From: Lentisphaerota bacterium
GTDB taxonomy: Bacteria; Verrucomicrobiota; Lentisphaeria; Victivallales; Victivallaceae
Reading direction: 5' to 3'
Assembly: GCA_017134815.1 (NCBI GenBank)
Contig: CP071032.1
Location: forward strand, 930,001 to 994,000
DNA length: 64,000 bases
Shown one piece after another: positions 1 to 8,093 of the stretch. Both the position numbers and the translations under genes were made by a program. The first letter of the stretch is position 1, and the number at the start of each line of letters is the position of its first letter. The notes beneath the pieces are model-generated. The model was not told the origin of the DNA, did not search any database, and worked only from the letters and a program-made list of their open reading frames with translations.

Positions 1-1224
1 GGTGTCGGTCGCGGCTTTGACGCCGTTGTCGCTCCGGCAGCCATGATGCCGCTGAATGAAACCAAATGTGTATTCTGTGGCCAGTGTGTGGCAGCCTGTC
101 CGGTTGGCGCATTAACTGAGCAGAACAATAAATACCAGGTATGGCAGGCGCTCAACCAGAAAGGCAAACATGTTATTGTCCAGACTGCTCCGGCAGTGCG
201 GGTTGCCATTGGTGAAGAGTTCGACATGGCTCCCGGTTCAATTGCCACCGGCAAACTGGTAGCCGGCTTAAAAATGCTTGGCTTTGACAAAGTCTTCGAT
301 ACCGACTTTGCCGCCGACCTGACCATTATGGAAGAAACTACAGAACTTATCGAGCGTTTAACTAAAAACGAAAACCTGCCGATCCTGACCTCATGCTGTC
401 CCGGCTGGGTTAAGTTTTTAGAACATCAGTTCCCGGAGCTGGTTTACATGCCTTCAACCGCCAAAAGTCCGCAGCAGATGTTCGGTGCTATTGCAAAAAG
501 CTATTATGCCGAAAAACTCGGCAAGAAACCTGAAGATATCATCTGTGTCTCAGTCATGCCCTGTCTGGCTAAGAAATACGAAGCTTCCCGTGAAGAGTTC
601 GCCCCGGAAGGCGTTAAAGACGTCGACCTGGTTATCTCGACTCGTGAGCTTGCCGACATGTTTAAAGAAGCCGGCATCCAGCTCGAAAAACTGGAAGACC
701 AGCAGTATGACAACCCGCTCGGCGAATCTACTGGCGCCGCTATTATTTTCGGTGCGTCCGGCGGCGTACTCGAAGCCGCTCTGCGTACTGCGGCCGACTG
801 GCTTACCGGTGAAGATATCAAGGAAATTGACTTCAATGCCGTGCGCGGACTTGAAGGCATCAAAGAAGCTACGGTCAATGTTGCCGGCACTGATGTTAAA
901 GTTGCAGTTACTTCCGGCCTGGGCAATGCCCGCAAAGTTCTGGAAAAGATTCAGAAAGGCGAAGCGCATTACCATGCTATTGAAATCATGGCCTGCCCCG
1001 GCGGCTGCCTGAACGGCGGTGGTCAGCCTTACAACCACGGTGATTCTGATATTCTGGAAAAACGTAAAGAAGCTATCTATACCGCGGACTCCGACCTGCC
1101 TATCCGCAAGTCACACGAAAATCCGCACATCAAGAAGCTTTACGATGAGTATCTTGAAAAACCGGGCAGCAAGCTGGCTCACAAGCTGCTTCATACTCAC
1201 TACACTCCCAGGAAAAACTGGTAG
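1..1224 (+). CDS. [FeFe] hydrogenase, catalytic subunit (5' end outside window)
   Basis: The frame is open from base 1, so the gene starts upstream and about 407 C-terminal codons are visible. It encodes the H-cluster subunit that interconverts protons and H2. A CxxCxxCxxxC ferredoxin motif (CVFCGQCVAACP) lies near visible codon 23. All three H-cluster signatures follow: TSCCPGW at about codon 130, MPCLAKKYE at about 186 and MACPGGCLNGGGQP at about 330. The tail (ENPHIKKLYDEYL...HYTPR) is the iron-hydrogenase small-subunit domain, fused as in monomeric and NADH/NADPH-linked HndD/HydA types. Electron-bifurcating partners would be upstream and are not visible. A strong intrinsic terminator follows. 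The family call is secure; the subgroup is not. Confidence 0.96.
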   Translation, partial: GVGRGFDAVVAPAAMMPLNETKCVFCGQCVAACPVGALTEQNNKYQVWQALNQKGKHVIVQTAPAVRVAIGEEFDMAPGSIATGKLVAGLKMLGFDKVFDTDFAADLTIMEETTELIERLTKNENLPILTSCCPGWVKFLEHQFPELVYMPSTAKSPQQMFGAIAKSYYAEKLGKKPEDIICVSVMPCLAKKYEASREEFAPEGVKDVDLVISTRELADMFKEAGIQLEKLEDQQYDNPLGESTGAAIIFGASGGVLEAALRTAADWLTGEDIKEIDFNAVRGLEGIKEATVNVAGTDVKVAVTSGLGNARKVLEKIQKGEAHYHAIEIMACPGGCLNGGGQPYNHGDSDILEKRKEAIYTADSDLPIRKSHENPHIKKLYDEYLEKPGSKLAHKLLHTHYTPRKNW

Positions 1225-1263
1225 TATAGACCATATTTCAGACCTGCTGAAAAGCGGTATTCA

Positions 1264-1298
1264 GGCTGTTGACAACGTATTTTGTCAACAGCCTTTTT
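1264..1298 (+). terminator. Intrinsic terminator of the hydrogenase gene
   Basis: A perfect 11-bp stem (GGCTGTTGACA / TGTCAACAGCC) with an 8-nt loop is followed by five T. It lies 40 bp after the hydrogenase stop codon and directly abuts the left inverted repeat. Confidence 0.9.
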
Positions 1299-1300
1299 AC

Positions 1301-1664
1301 TGTCAGCGCAAACTTGCACTGCCGCCCTCAGTCGCCGGGCGGCTTTCGCTCAGCGCTCCTTAACCTGACGGTTAATTCCTGGCTTCGCGGGCCCACGCTG
1401 TGCCTGTTTTATTTTATGAGCATTTATGTTCCTCCATTGCTTATTTGCAGTTAAAGTTTATTTCTGCTCAGATATAGTTTCTCTACTCGTGGCCTGTACG
1501 GCCGTATTGTCAGCGCAAACTTGCACTGACACCCTCAGTCGCCGGGCGGCTTTCGCTCAGCGCTCCTTAACCTGACGGTTAATTCCTAGCTTCGCGGGCC
1601 CACGCTGTGGACCTATTTTCGACTTTGCTGGTTACAACGCTTTGTGTTGTGCTCCCGGCTATGC
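1301..1664 (+). repeat. Left arm of a 364-bp inverted repeat
   Basis: The arm contains two copies of a 102-bp unit (1301-1402 and 1508-1609). They are separated by a 105-bp spacer and followed by a 55-bp inner segment ending at the GCTATGC around 1664. Each unit carries two potential hairpins: TTAACCTGACGGTTAA, and GTCAGCGCAA pairing with TTGCACTGAC (one wobble). The reverse complement of the whole arm is found at 3898-4261 with only four mismatches by my base-by-base comparison; the spacer and inner segment are identical. No transposase or convincing ORF lies within it. It could be a non-autonomous mobile or intergenic repeat family. Confidence 0.93.
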
Positions 1665-1756
1665 CAACCTTAAACATCAAGATCGAAACCAACTGCAGAC
1701 AACAGGTTTTCCAGCGGTGGACAATTTTGTTAAGAACCAAAAAGAGGCACGATAGT

Positions 1757-1784
1757 TTGCAAAAAAACATTACTAACTTATAGT
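1757..1784 (+). promoter_or_regulatory. Probable sigma-70 promoter of the HAD gene
   Basis: TTGCAA (1757-1762), a 16-bp spacer and TATAGT (1779-1784) lie about 35 bp before the ATG at 1819. It sits inside the inverted-repeat-bounded segment, so the HAD gene carries its own promoter. Confidence 0.45.
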
Positions 1785-1818
1785 AGCTTTTTAACACAAA
1801 ATTTTCAGGTTATACAGG

Positions 1819-2457
1819 ATGGCAATAGTAAATTATATTTTTGATCTGGACGGCACGCTGGCAAACACTCTGCCGGTATGTGTCAAGGCCTTTCGAAAAG
1901 CACTGGAACCCATACTGAATCAAACGATTTCAGACAATGATATCCTGGCTACTTTCGGGCCTTCCGAAGAAGGCACTATAAATACTTTCGCACCACACTG
2001 TTTTGATAAAGCGATGACTGCGTATATGCACCATTACCGGCTGGAACATCAAAAATGCGCGGAACCTTTTTCCGGCATTCGCGATGTCCTTGACATGCTT
2101 AAAAATAAAAAGTGCTTTATGGCACTGGTCACCGGCAAAGGGGAAAAGTGTGTGGATATAACCCTCGATACTCTCCGCATAAGGGATTATTTTCACGCAG
2201 TAGAATGCGGTTCTCCTGAAGGCTGTATCAAAGAACGCCAGGTAACGGCAATGCTTGAGGAATTCAACTTAAACAGAGATGAAACCGTTTACGTCGGAGA
2301 CTCTGATTACGATGTGCATGAAGCTCATAAATGCAGTATACAGGCAATAGGCGCGGCCTGGGCTGACACTGCAAGTGCTGAAAAGCTTAAGGCCAGCAAC
2401 CCGGAATACCTGTTTACCAAAGTAAGTGAACTGCAGGATTTTATTCAAAAAAATTGA
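1819..2457 (+). CDS. HAD-superfamily hydrolase, phosphoglycolate-phosphatase-like
   Basis: A 212-residue cytoplasmic phosphatase of the Gph/HAD-IA type. Motif I is FDLDGTLANT with nucleophile D9 and acid/base D11. Motif II threonine is in LVTGKGEK and motif IV is VYVGDSDYDVHEA. The region between motifs I and II is the helical cap expected for subclass IA. Such enzymes hydrolyse small phosphate esters (phosphoglycolate, PPi, sugar or nucleoside phosphates); the sequence does not fix the substrate. The gene lies alone between long inverted repeats and converges with the exported protein at 2553-3629. Confidence 0.9.
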   Translation: MAIVNYIFDLDGTLANTLPVCVKAFRKALEPILNQTISDNDILATFGPSEEGTINTFAPHCFDKAMTAYMHHYRLEHQKCAEPFSGIRDVLDMLKNKKCFMALVTGKGEKCVDITLDTLRIRDYFHAVECGSPEGCIKERQVTAMLEEFNLNRDETVYVGDSDYDVHEAHKCSIQAIGAAWADTASAEKLKASNPEYLFTKVSELQDFIQKN

Positions 2458-2477
2458 CTGTTATTCCAGACAGTTTG

Positions 2478-2503
2478 ACCTCCGGCTGGTAACAGCCGGA
2501 GGT
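2478..2503. terminator. Hairpin between convergent genes
   Basis: A perfect 11-bp stem (ACCTCCGGCTG / CAGCCGGAGGT) with a GTAA loop lies between the convergent HAD and exported-protein genes. It has no T tract on either strand, so it may be a bidirectional or factor-dependent terminator or an mRNA end stabiliser. Confidence 0.5.
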
Positions 2504-2552
2504 GTAAGTTACGATACCGAAAATTAATTCGGAAATATCTAACCAGCAGAAG

Positions 2553-3629
2553 TTATTTTCTGCTGGCCTCAATCATTGCTTTGGTTACTTCGCTCATCAC
2601 ATTGAAAAACTCATGTGAACGGAAACTCAGACTTTTTCCCTGCATAAGTTCATTGACTTTACTGATTCCTGTCTGAATTACATCAGCCGGGTAAAGATAT
2701 TTTAAAGAGCCAAGATAGTTTACCATGTCGGAATTGGAAATCAGTTCATCATAACAATGCCCATTACCAACCAGAGTTTCTAACTGGGCGTAAAGTTCAG
2801 GAATCTGATATACATAACAATTCCCGGTACTGGCAGTATTATAAGTGAACTTAGACTCAAAAGTAACATTCCCGTTTCCTTTGAACACATCCGTGGCTGG
2901 TCCGCCCAGTTTTGCCTGCCACTGCCCCTGATTGTAAAGGTAGGCGATCAGGCGCTGCAATCCGAGCACAGAAGAAAAAGTATAAGTTTGTCCACCTATA
3001 TTCACTGAGCTTCCCGGAGCCTGTATTTCTGCGTACTTTTTTGCAAACATATTTACTGCCGGGTCATAAAGCATATAGCTGATCACATCAAAATAAGCTT
3101 TGACAATATTGGAAGTACAGTAATTATCAAATGATACTGTTTCAGCTTTATCGTCATTACCCAGGAAGCCGTAATATGAGGCTAGAGCTGGATTGTCGAC
3201 GGCTCCAGAATTTTGAACTATATCACTCAGCGAGTTATCAATCTGCAGATAACCGCTGGGATGGCTGTGCGAATCCCGGCCCAAGGCTGATTCCTGAATT
3301 CCGGTCGCTATATATTGATTTGGCCCGAGACTCATTACAATATCCGAAACCAGCTGTGGAGTGGCTCCGGTATTACTGAGCTTGCTGTCTATGCCTGTCA
3401 GGTATATAAAAGTGCAATAGGCCTGAGCCAGCGAAAGCGGATAATCTTTACCAGCTTCAGATATCAATGAACTGATGTCAAAATTGCCGCCTCCCTGTGA
3501 TAGCGGAGTTGAAACGTTACCAACTCCAATCCTGAAAGTTTTATAATCATCTGTCGCCGAAAAAGCCGAAGTTCCAAAAGAGATAATCAAAGTCGCTACA
3601 GCACAGCAAAGTAAAGTTTGCTTAAACAT
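2553..3629 (-). CDS. Exported protein with lysozyme/transglycosylase-like motifs
   Basis: 358 residues. A signal peptide (residues 1-24, hydrophobic LLCCAVATLIISF, cleavage likely after SAFSA) indicates export. I recognise no named family. Three spaced motifs resemble the lysozyme-like fold of lytic transglycosylases: IATGIQESALG with candidate acid E113, GYLQI at 126-130 (compare G-L-M-Q-I), and LIAYLYNQG with YN at 232-233. Four mature cysteines could form two disulfides. The start is an ATG behind GGCAGGGAAA. It faces the HAD gene inside the inverted-repeat segment. A peptidoglycan-cleaving role is inference; the exported state is well supported. Confidence 0.75.
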   Translation of the reverse strand: MFKQTLLCCAVATLIISFGTSAFSATDDYKTFRIGVGNVSTPLSQGGGNFDISSLISEAGKDYPLSLAQAYCTFIYLTGIDSKLSNTGATPQLVSDIVMSLGPNQYIATGIQESALGRDSHSHPSGYLQIDNSLSDIVQNSGAVDNPALASYYGFLGNDDKAETVSFDNYCTSNIVKAYFDVISYMLYDPAVNMFAKKYAEIQAPGSSVNIGGQTYTFSSVLGLQRLIAYLYNQGQWQAKLGGPATDVFKGNGNVTFESKFTYNTASTGNCYVYQIPELYAQLETLVGNGHCYDELISNSDMVNYLGSLKYLYPADVIQTGISKVNELMQGKSLSFRSHEFFNVMSEVTKAMIEASRK

Positions 3630-3897
3630 TTTCCCTGCCTCATATAAGGTTTGAAGTTTTAGATTATGACTGCTCTATCAATTGCCGATAACAGTATGCA
3701 CATACCATGGACCGTCAGTGAAAGAAAATAACATCTTCAATCAATGACCGCCTGTTAGTACTTGAAGCGCTTTAATACTCACATATTTTAGACAGAGAAG
3801 TAAATACGATGTTCAAAAAATGTATGACTTTTATTTAAAAAAATGGTAAAAATTCGCGCCGATTGCTGGCCTGGCAATTCCAGGCTTTGCCCATCCC

Positions 3898-4261
3898 GCA
3901 TAGCCGGGAGCACAACACAAAGCGTTGTAACCAGCAAAGTCGAAAATAGGTCCACAGCGTGGGCCCGCGAAGCCAGGAATTAACCGTCAGGTTAAGGAGC
4001 GCTGAGCGAAAGCCGCCCGGCGACTGAGGGTGTCAGTGCAAGTTTGCGCTGACAATACGGCCGTACAGGCCACGAGTAGAGAAACTATATCTGAGCAGAA
4101 ATAAACTTTAACTGCAAATAAGCAATGGAGGAACATAAATGCTCATAAAATAAAACAGGCACAGCGTGGGTCCGCGAAGCCAGGAATTAACCGTCAGGTT
4201 TAGGAGCGCTGAGCGAAAGCCGCCCGGCGACTGAGGGCGGCAGTGCAAGCTTGCGCTGACA
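3898..4261 (-). repeat. Right arm of the 364-bp inverted repeat
   Basis: This is the reverse complement of 1301-1664, with the same length and about 99% identity. Its 102-bp units are 3953-4054 and 4160-4261. On the outer side, similarity to the spacer start (ATACGGCCGTACAGGCCACGA) continues degenerately to about 4300. The left arm lacks this because the hydrogenase terminator abuts it. Together the arms enclose 2,233 bp with two inward-facing genes. The rest of 3630-4444 holds no gene I can support. Confidence 0.93.
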
Positions 4262-4387
4262 ATACGGCCGTACAGGCCACGAATAGATAAGCTGTACCTG
4301 AATCAATTATCGAAGCTGTAAAAGATATTTAAATACAAATGTAAAATTATTAAGCGGTAGAATGGAATATTTTGCTGAGTTATCGAT

Positions 4388-4430
4388 GGTGTCAGGCCAG
4401 ATATTCGACCTGAAGTCACAGCCTGACACC
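4388..4430 (-). terminator. Long-loop hairpin 3' of the 36-residue gene
   Basis: A perfect 10-bp stem (GGTGTCAGGC / GCCTGACACC) with a 23-nt loop lies just downstream of the small minus-strand gene. There is no T tract, so it is a weak terminator candidate. Confidence 0.35.
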
Positions 4431-4444
4431 TGCATTTAAAATTA

Positions 4445-4555
4445 CTAGTGATCTTCCTGCTGCAGCGCTCGCCTGGTCCGCTTCGCTACGCGTTTTTCCT
4501 TCAAGGTTCTGATTGGCTCTTTTTTGACGTTCTTTCTAGCGGTAAGACCCTTCAT
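4445..4555 (-). CDS. Small basic protein, 36 residues
   Basis: A short gene starting MKGLTARKNVKKEP and ending RALQQEDH, with about 14 Lys/Arg and few hydrophobic residues. Support comes from a near-perfect Shine-Dalgarno sequence (AAGGAG, 7 nt before the ATG at 4555) and a biased, low-complexity basic composition. There is also a possible promoter (TTGACA at 4619-4614, 18 bp, CGATAT at 4595-4590 on the minus strand). I have an impression of similar Lys/Arg-rich mini-proteins in other bacteria but cannot name a family. A nucleic-acid-binding or ribosome-associated role is conceivable and unproven. An opposing plus-strand frame here lacks an SD and is rejected. Confidence 0.6.
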   Translation of the reverse strand: MKGLTARKNVKKEPIRTLKEKRVAKRTRRALQQEDH

Positions 4556-4589
4556 GATTTTACTCCTTGCAGTTTATCTTCACCTCTAA

Positions 4590-4619
4590 ATATCGTCCGT
4601 GTCCGGCCAATGATGTCAA
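4590..4619 (-). promoter_or_regulatory. Possible promoter of the 36-residue gene
   Basis: On the minus strand a consensus -35 TTGACA is followed after 18 bp by CGATAT, a poor -10. It lies 35-65 bp upstream of the ATG at 4555. Confidence 0.3.
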
Positions 4620-4833
4620 CGGACAGCAATGATTATATTACATGATGAAAACAACGAAAGCAAGTGCCATTTTAATAACTCAATTGACACAAGTCATCCT
4701 CTCCCAGTTCATTTTCTGCAAAGGAAAAAATTTTTATATTTTTTTAAAACATAAATACCGTTTGTGGCATTATTTAAACTGGCAATTATATTAGCTGAAC
4801 ATATTTTTTACAAAATAACCGAAGGCAGATATA

Positions 4834-5907
4834 ATGATCAAAAAAAATTCAATAAAATTTTTTGAAACCTTACTGAAAACCTCCAGCCCCAGCGGCTATG
4901 AAGAAGAGGCAGCAGCGGCATTCAGAGATTATTTAGGCAATTTTTGCGACAATGTAAAAACCGATGTGATGGGTAATACTGTCGGCGTCCTCAATGAAGG
5001 AGCTGAAATGAAAGTAATGCTTGCCGGACATTACGACGAAATCGGCTTTCAGGTTGTCCATATCAGCGAAGACGGATTTATCTACTTCCGTCCCAATGGC
5101 GGCATTGACAAGCTGAATGTACCCAGCTCTGAAGTTATGATATTGAATGAACACGGCAAGGTGCCGGGCGTTATCGGCAAAAAGCCTATCCATCTGCTCA
5201 GCCCGAAAGAACGCGACAAGGCGCCAGAACTTGATGACATGTGGATAGATATCGGTGTGGAATCAAAAGCGGAAGCTGAAAAGCTGGTCTGTATTGGAGA
5301 CCCTGTCGCCAACCGGGTCAATGTACAGTTTATGGGCAAAAATCGCATCGTTTCAAAAGGAATGGATGACAAAGTCGGTGCTTTTATTGTAGCTGAAACC
5401 ATGCGTGAACTCAGTAAGCGTCAACTCAATGTCGCGGTATATGGAGTTGGCACAGTCCAGGAGGAAGTCGGACTGCGCGGAGCAACTACCAGCAGCTTTG
5501 GCATTAATCCGGATGTCGGTTTTGCTATTGATGTCGGTTTTGCAACCGATGTACCGGATGTGCCCAAAAAGAAACTTGGTGATATCGCGCTGGGTAATGG
5601 TCCCGAGCTTACCCGCAGTGCTGATAATAACGTTGTTCTTGGACGCTTCATGCGCAAGCTGGCCAAACAGAAAAAGCTGACTTATCAGGAATCTGCCGCA
5701 CACCGTGCTTCAGGCGGTACTGACACTGCAAAAATTCAGCTCACCCGAACAGGTGTGGCTACCGCGCTGATCAGCATTCCAAACCGGTATATGCATTCGC
5801 AAGTTGAAATGTGCGACTTGCGTGATATCGAAGGAGCAATAAAAATCCTTACTGAAACTATTGCGGCGCTGAAAGGCAATGAGAGCTTTATTCCCGGAAT
5901 TGACTGA
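4834..5907 (+). CDS. M42-family metallo-aminopeptidase
   Basis: 357 residues, the usual size for M42 glutamyl-aminopeptidase/FrvX/tetrahedral (TET) aminopeptidases, which trim peptides in the cytoplasm with two metal ions. The ligand pattern is complete: H66 in AGHYDEIGF, bridging D178 in KGMDDKVGA, catalytic E210 and ligand E211 in VQEEVGLRG, D233 in AIDVGF and H321 in YMHSQVEM. These positions match those known for the family closely. The start is an ATG after AAGGCAG. It stands alone between long intergenic regions, with no operon partner. Substrate specificity cannot be read from sequence. Confidence 0.93.
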   Translation: MIKKNSIKFFETLLKTSSPSGYEEEAAAAFRDYLGNFCDNVKTDVMGNTVGVLNEGAEMKVMLAGHYDEIGFQVVHISEDGFIYFRPNGGIDKLNVPSSEVMILNEHGKVPGVIGKKPIHLLSPKERDKAPELDDMWIDIGVESKAEAEKLVCIGDPVANRVNVQFMGKNRIVSKGMDDKVGAFIVAETMRELSKRQLNVAVYGVGTVQEEVGLRGATTSSFGINPDVGFAIDVGFATDVPDVPKKKLGDIALGNGPELTRSADNNVVLGRFMRKLAKQKKLTYQESAAHRASGGTDTAKIQLTRTGVATALISIPNRYMHSQVEMCDLRDIEGAIKILTETIAALKGNESFIPGID

Positions 5908-6251
5908 TACCGTTAACGCCGGCTCTGTTTAACGCGGGACCGGCGTCTGATTCTTAACATAGAGCCAAAGACTGGCAATACAGGTAAACTGCTGTACTGC
6001 TTTCAGCAAAAACCTGAGCGTTGACAGCATAAAATACTTGTGAAACTTCCTCAACGCTGAATAGACCCGGATTTAAAAAGTGCAACTGCCGTTTTAACTT
6101 CGGATAATGGATGTTTCAATCAAATCTCGAAGCTAAGTTATAGTTGTCACATGCAGTTCGTATTGAAAACCGGTGTCCAGCTTTCTAATACCGAAATTAC
6201 ACAATATTTTTACTCCAAGCTAATCAAAACCATAAATCATGCCTATTTAAT
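5908..6251. other. Intergenic region, no gene seen
   Basis: Only a weak hairpin was found just after the M42 gene: ACGCCGG at 5916-5922 pairing with CCGGCGT at 5940-5946, 17-nt loop, no T tract. I found no small ORF with a Shine-Dalgarno sequence on either strand. The promoter of the M48 gene lies at its right edge. Confidence 0.5.
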
Positions 6252-6252
6252 A

Positions 6253-6280
6253 TTGTATTTTCGGGATAAAAGACTATAAT
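6253..6280 (+). promoter_or_regulatory. Sigma-70 promoter of the M48 peptidase gene
   Basis: TTGTAT (6253-6258), a 16-bp spacer and a consensus TATAAT (6275-6280), about 45 bp upstream of the ATG at 6325. Confidence 0.55.
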
Positions 6281-6324
6281 TGTTGAATATGTAATTTTGT
6301 AAAACTTAAAAATCGAAAATAGTT

Positions 6325-7590
6325 ATGAATACCGCTCTTTTAATCATATTAATATTGTACATATTAACTCAGCTGGCTGACTTTGCGCTGGAGTTTCTAA
6401 ATCTGCGCTATCTCAAGAAGCATGGCAATGAAATACCGGAAGAATTTGCCGGAGTTGTCAGCCCTGAAACCATGCGAAAAAGCACTGCCTACACTTTTGC
6501 AAAATCAAAATTCAGTATGATCAACCGCATCTACACCCAGCTAATTACGCTGGTATTCATATTCGCAGGCATATTGAACTGGTATAACAATCTGCTGTTT
6601 GGTTATCAGGAAAGAATGAACTGGCCATTTGTTATCTGGGGTTTAATTTTTGTTATGCTGCTCAGCTATGCAAAGACTATCCTCAATACTCCCTTTAACT
6701 ACTACCAGACATTCGGACTGGAACGCCGTTTCGGTTTCAATACGATGACTACCAGGCTCTGGTTCAACGACCTTGTAAAGGGTGTACTGGTTTCAACTGT
6801 AATAATATCTATCCTGCTGCTGGGAGCTTTCTGGCTGATAGATAACCTGAGAGATATCTGGTGGCTTCCGGTCTGGGGATTCTTTTTTGTGTTTACTTTC
6901 TTTATAATCTATATATCACCATATGTACTGGAGCCCTTATTCAACAAATTCACGCCCATTGACGACCGGGAGCTGGCAAAAGATATTATCGAGATGCTGA
7001 AACAGGCGGGTATCAAGGTCAAAGGCGTATATAAAATGGACGCTTCCCGCCGCACCCGTCACTCCAATGCTTATTTCAGTGGCCTGGGCAGAGTTAAGCG
7101 CATTGTCATCTTTGACACATTGCTGGAAAAACTTTCCCATGACGAACTAATGGCAGTCCTGGCCCATGAAGCCGGACATTGCCGCAAAGGACATGTAATT
7201 AAAAATCTGATCCTTTTTGAAATTCTCACCGCGATTGGTGCTTTTATTGCGTATGAAGTTCTTGAACATACCTGGCTTACCCAGGTATTCGGCCTGAGTC
7301 AGGATACGTTCTTTGCAAAGATGGTTCTATTCAGCTTTGTCGCAAGTATTGTCATCTGGGCAATGCCTCTGATATTCAATACTATATCCAGGCACTTTGA
7401 AAGGCAGGCTGATGATTTTGCGGTTAAAGTACTGGGGACCGGCAAAAGCCTGGCAGCGGCATTGGTAAAGCTTTCAGCAGATAACCTGTCAAACATACAC
7501 CCGCAGAAGCTCTATGCCCGCTTCCACTACTCGCACCCGCCTGAAGTGGAACGTATCAGACGGCTGAATGCAGCTGAAGCGGACAAATAA
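6325..7590 (+). CDS. M48-family Ste24/CAAX-prenyl-protease-like membrane endopeptidase
   Basis: 421 residues with about six to seven hydrophobic segments and a cytoplasmic zinc-protease core. The zinc motif HExxH is H281-E282-AGH285 (LAHEAGHCRKGH), and the third ligand lies in FERQADDFAVKVLG. N-terminal motifs such as LNTPFNYYQTFGLERRFGFN are those of the Ste24p group rather than the shorter HtpX group. Bacterial members act in the inner membrane, probably in quality control, since bacteria lack CAAX prenylation. The gene is monocistronic with a good upstream promoter and converges with the YhcH gene. Confidence 0.93.
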   Translation: MNTALLIILILYILTQLADFALEFLNLRYLKKHGNEIPEEFAGVVSPETMRKSTAYTFAKSKFSMINRIYTQLITLVFIFAGILNWYNNLLFGYQERMNWPFVIWGLIFVMLLSYAKTILNTPFNYYQTFGLERRFGFNTMTTRLWFNDLVKGVLVSTVIISILLLGAFWLIDNLRDIWWLPVWGFFFVFTFFIIYISPYVLEPLFNKFTPIDDRELAKDIIEMLKQAGIKVKGVYKMDASRRTRHSNAYFSGLGRVKRIVIFDTLLEKLSHDELMAVLAHEAGHCRKGHVIKNLILFEILTAIGAFIAYEVLEHTWLTQVFGLSQDTFFAKMVLFSFVASIVIWAMPLIFNTISRHFERQADDFAVKVLGTGKSLAAALVKLSADNLSNIHPQKLYARFHYSHPPEVERIRRLNAAEADK

Positions 7591-7604
7591 AAACCCACTC
7601 CCGG

Positions 7605-8078
7605 CTATTTTAAAAGAGCGGAGTCAATTTTGATAACCACTTTTTTGGCTGTGCAACTGCCGCACTGGGGGGATATACAGGGCATGTGCCCTTCTTCCGC
7701 CATAAAAACGGCAAAGGTTCCCGGCGAAATTTTAAGCTCTACAGCTGTATCCGGATTATATTTATAAAACCCGCAATCTTTTTCCTCATTAAAATCCCCA
7801 ATTTCCTCAAGGGTGCAAATGTCACTGTAAAAAATTCTTTCTGTACCACTCAGCAAGGTCTGAATATCTACATAACGCCGGTGAATCTCTATTTTGCTCT
7901 CTGCAGGCGATTTGGTCTCATAGCTTTGCACTACAGCAAATATAGCATCACCATCGATGTCGATACGCCCTTCCTCACAATTCGGATCCAGGCCGGAAAG
8001 AAATTCAAAAGCCTTTCTAAACGCTTCATTTCCACCAGATACGTAATTTTTCCAGTTCACACATTGATCAAAAATCAT
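7605..8078 (-). CDS. YhcH/YjgK/YiaL (DUF386) family protein
   Basis: 157-residue cupin-like protein of the YhcH/YiaL/EbgC family, normally about 150 residues. The family hallmark EIHRRYVDIQ (residues about 80-90) and the C-terminal EEGHMP...KKVVIKID are present, supplying likely metal-binding His and Glu residues. Relatives act on anomers of sialic acid or other sugars next to sugar catabolic genes. No such genes are adjacent here, so the substrate is unknown. It starts with ATG behind GAGG, 15 bp downstream of the YdbH-like gene on the same strand, so the two are probably co-transcribed. Confidence 0.88.
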   Translation of the reverse strand: MIFDQCVNWKNYVSGGNEAFRKAFEFLSGLDPNCEEGRIDIDGDAIFAVVQSYETKSPAESKIEIHRRYVDIQTLLSGTERIFYSDICTLEEIGDFNEEKDCGFYKYNPDTAVELKISPGTFAVFMAEEGHMPCISPQCGSCTAKKVVIKIDSALLK

Positions 8079-8093
8079 AGCAACCTCAATCAG

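Noticed and set aside
485..1012. Alternative frames within the hydrogenase gene on both strands
   Set aside because: The H-cluster motifs fix the true frame; the others are shadows.
1269..1454. Short frames within the left repeat arm
   Set aside because: They run through the terminator hairpin and structured repeat DNA; no SD and no homology.
1301..4261. CRISPR array or composite transposon
   Set aside because: The 102-bp units occur only twice per arm with identical, not unique, spacers, and there is no transposase or cas gene.
4448..4645. 65-codon plus-strand frame
   Set aside because: No ribosome-binding site or recognisable sequence, and it opposes the better-supported minus-strand gene at 4445-4555.
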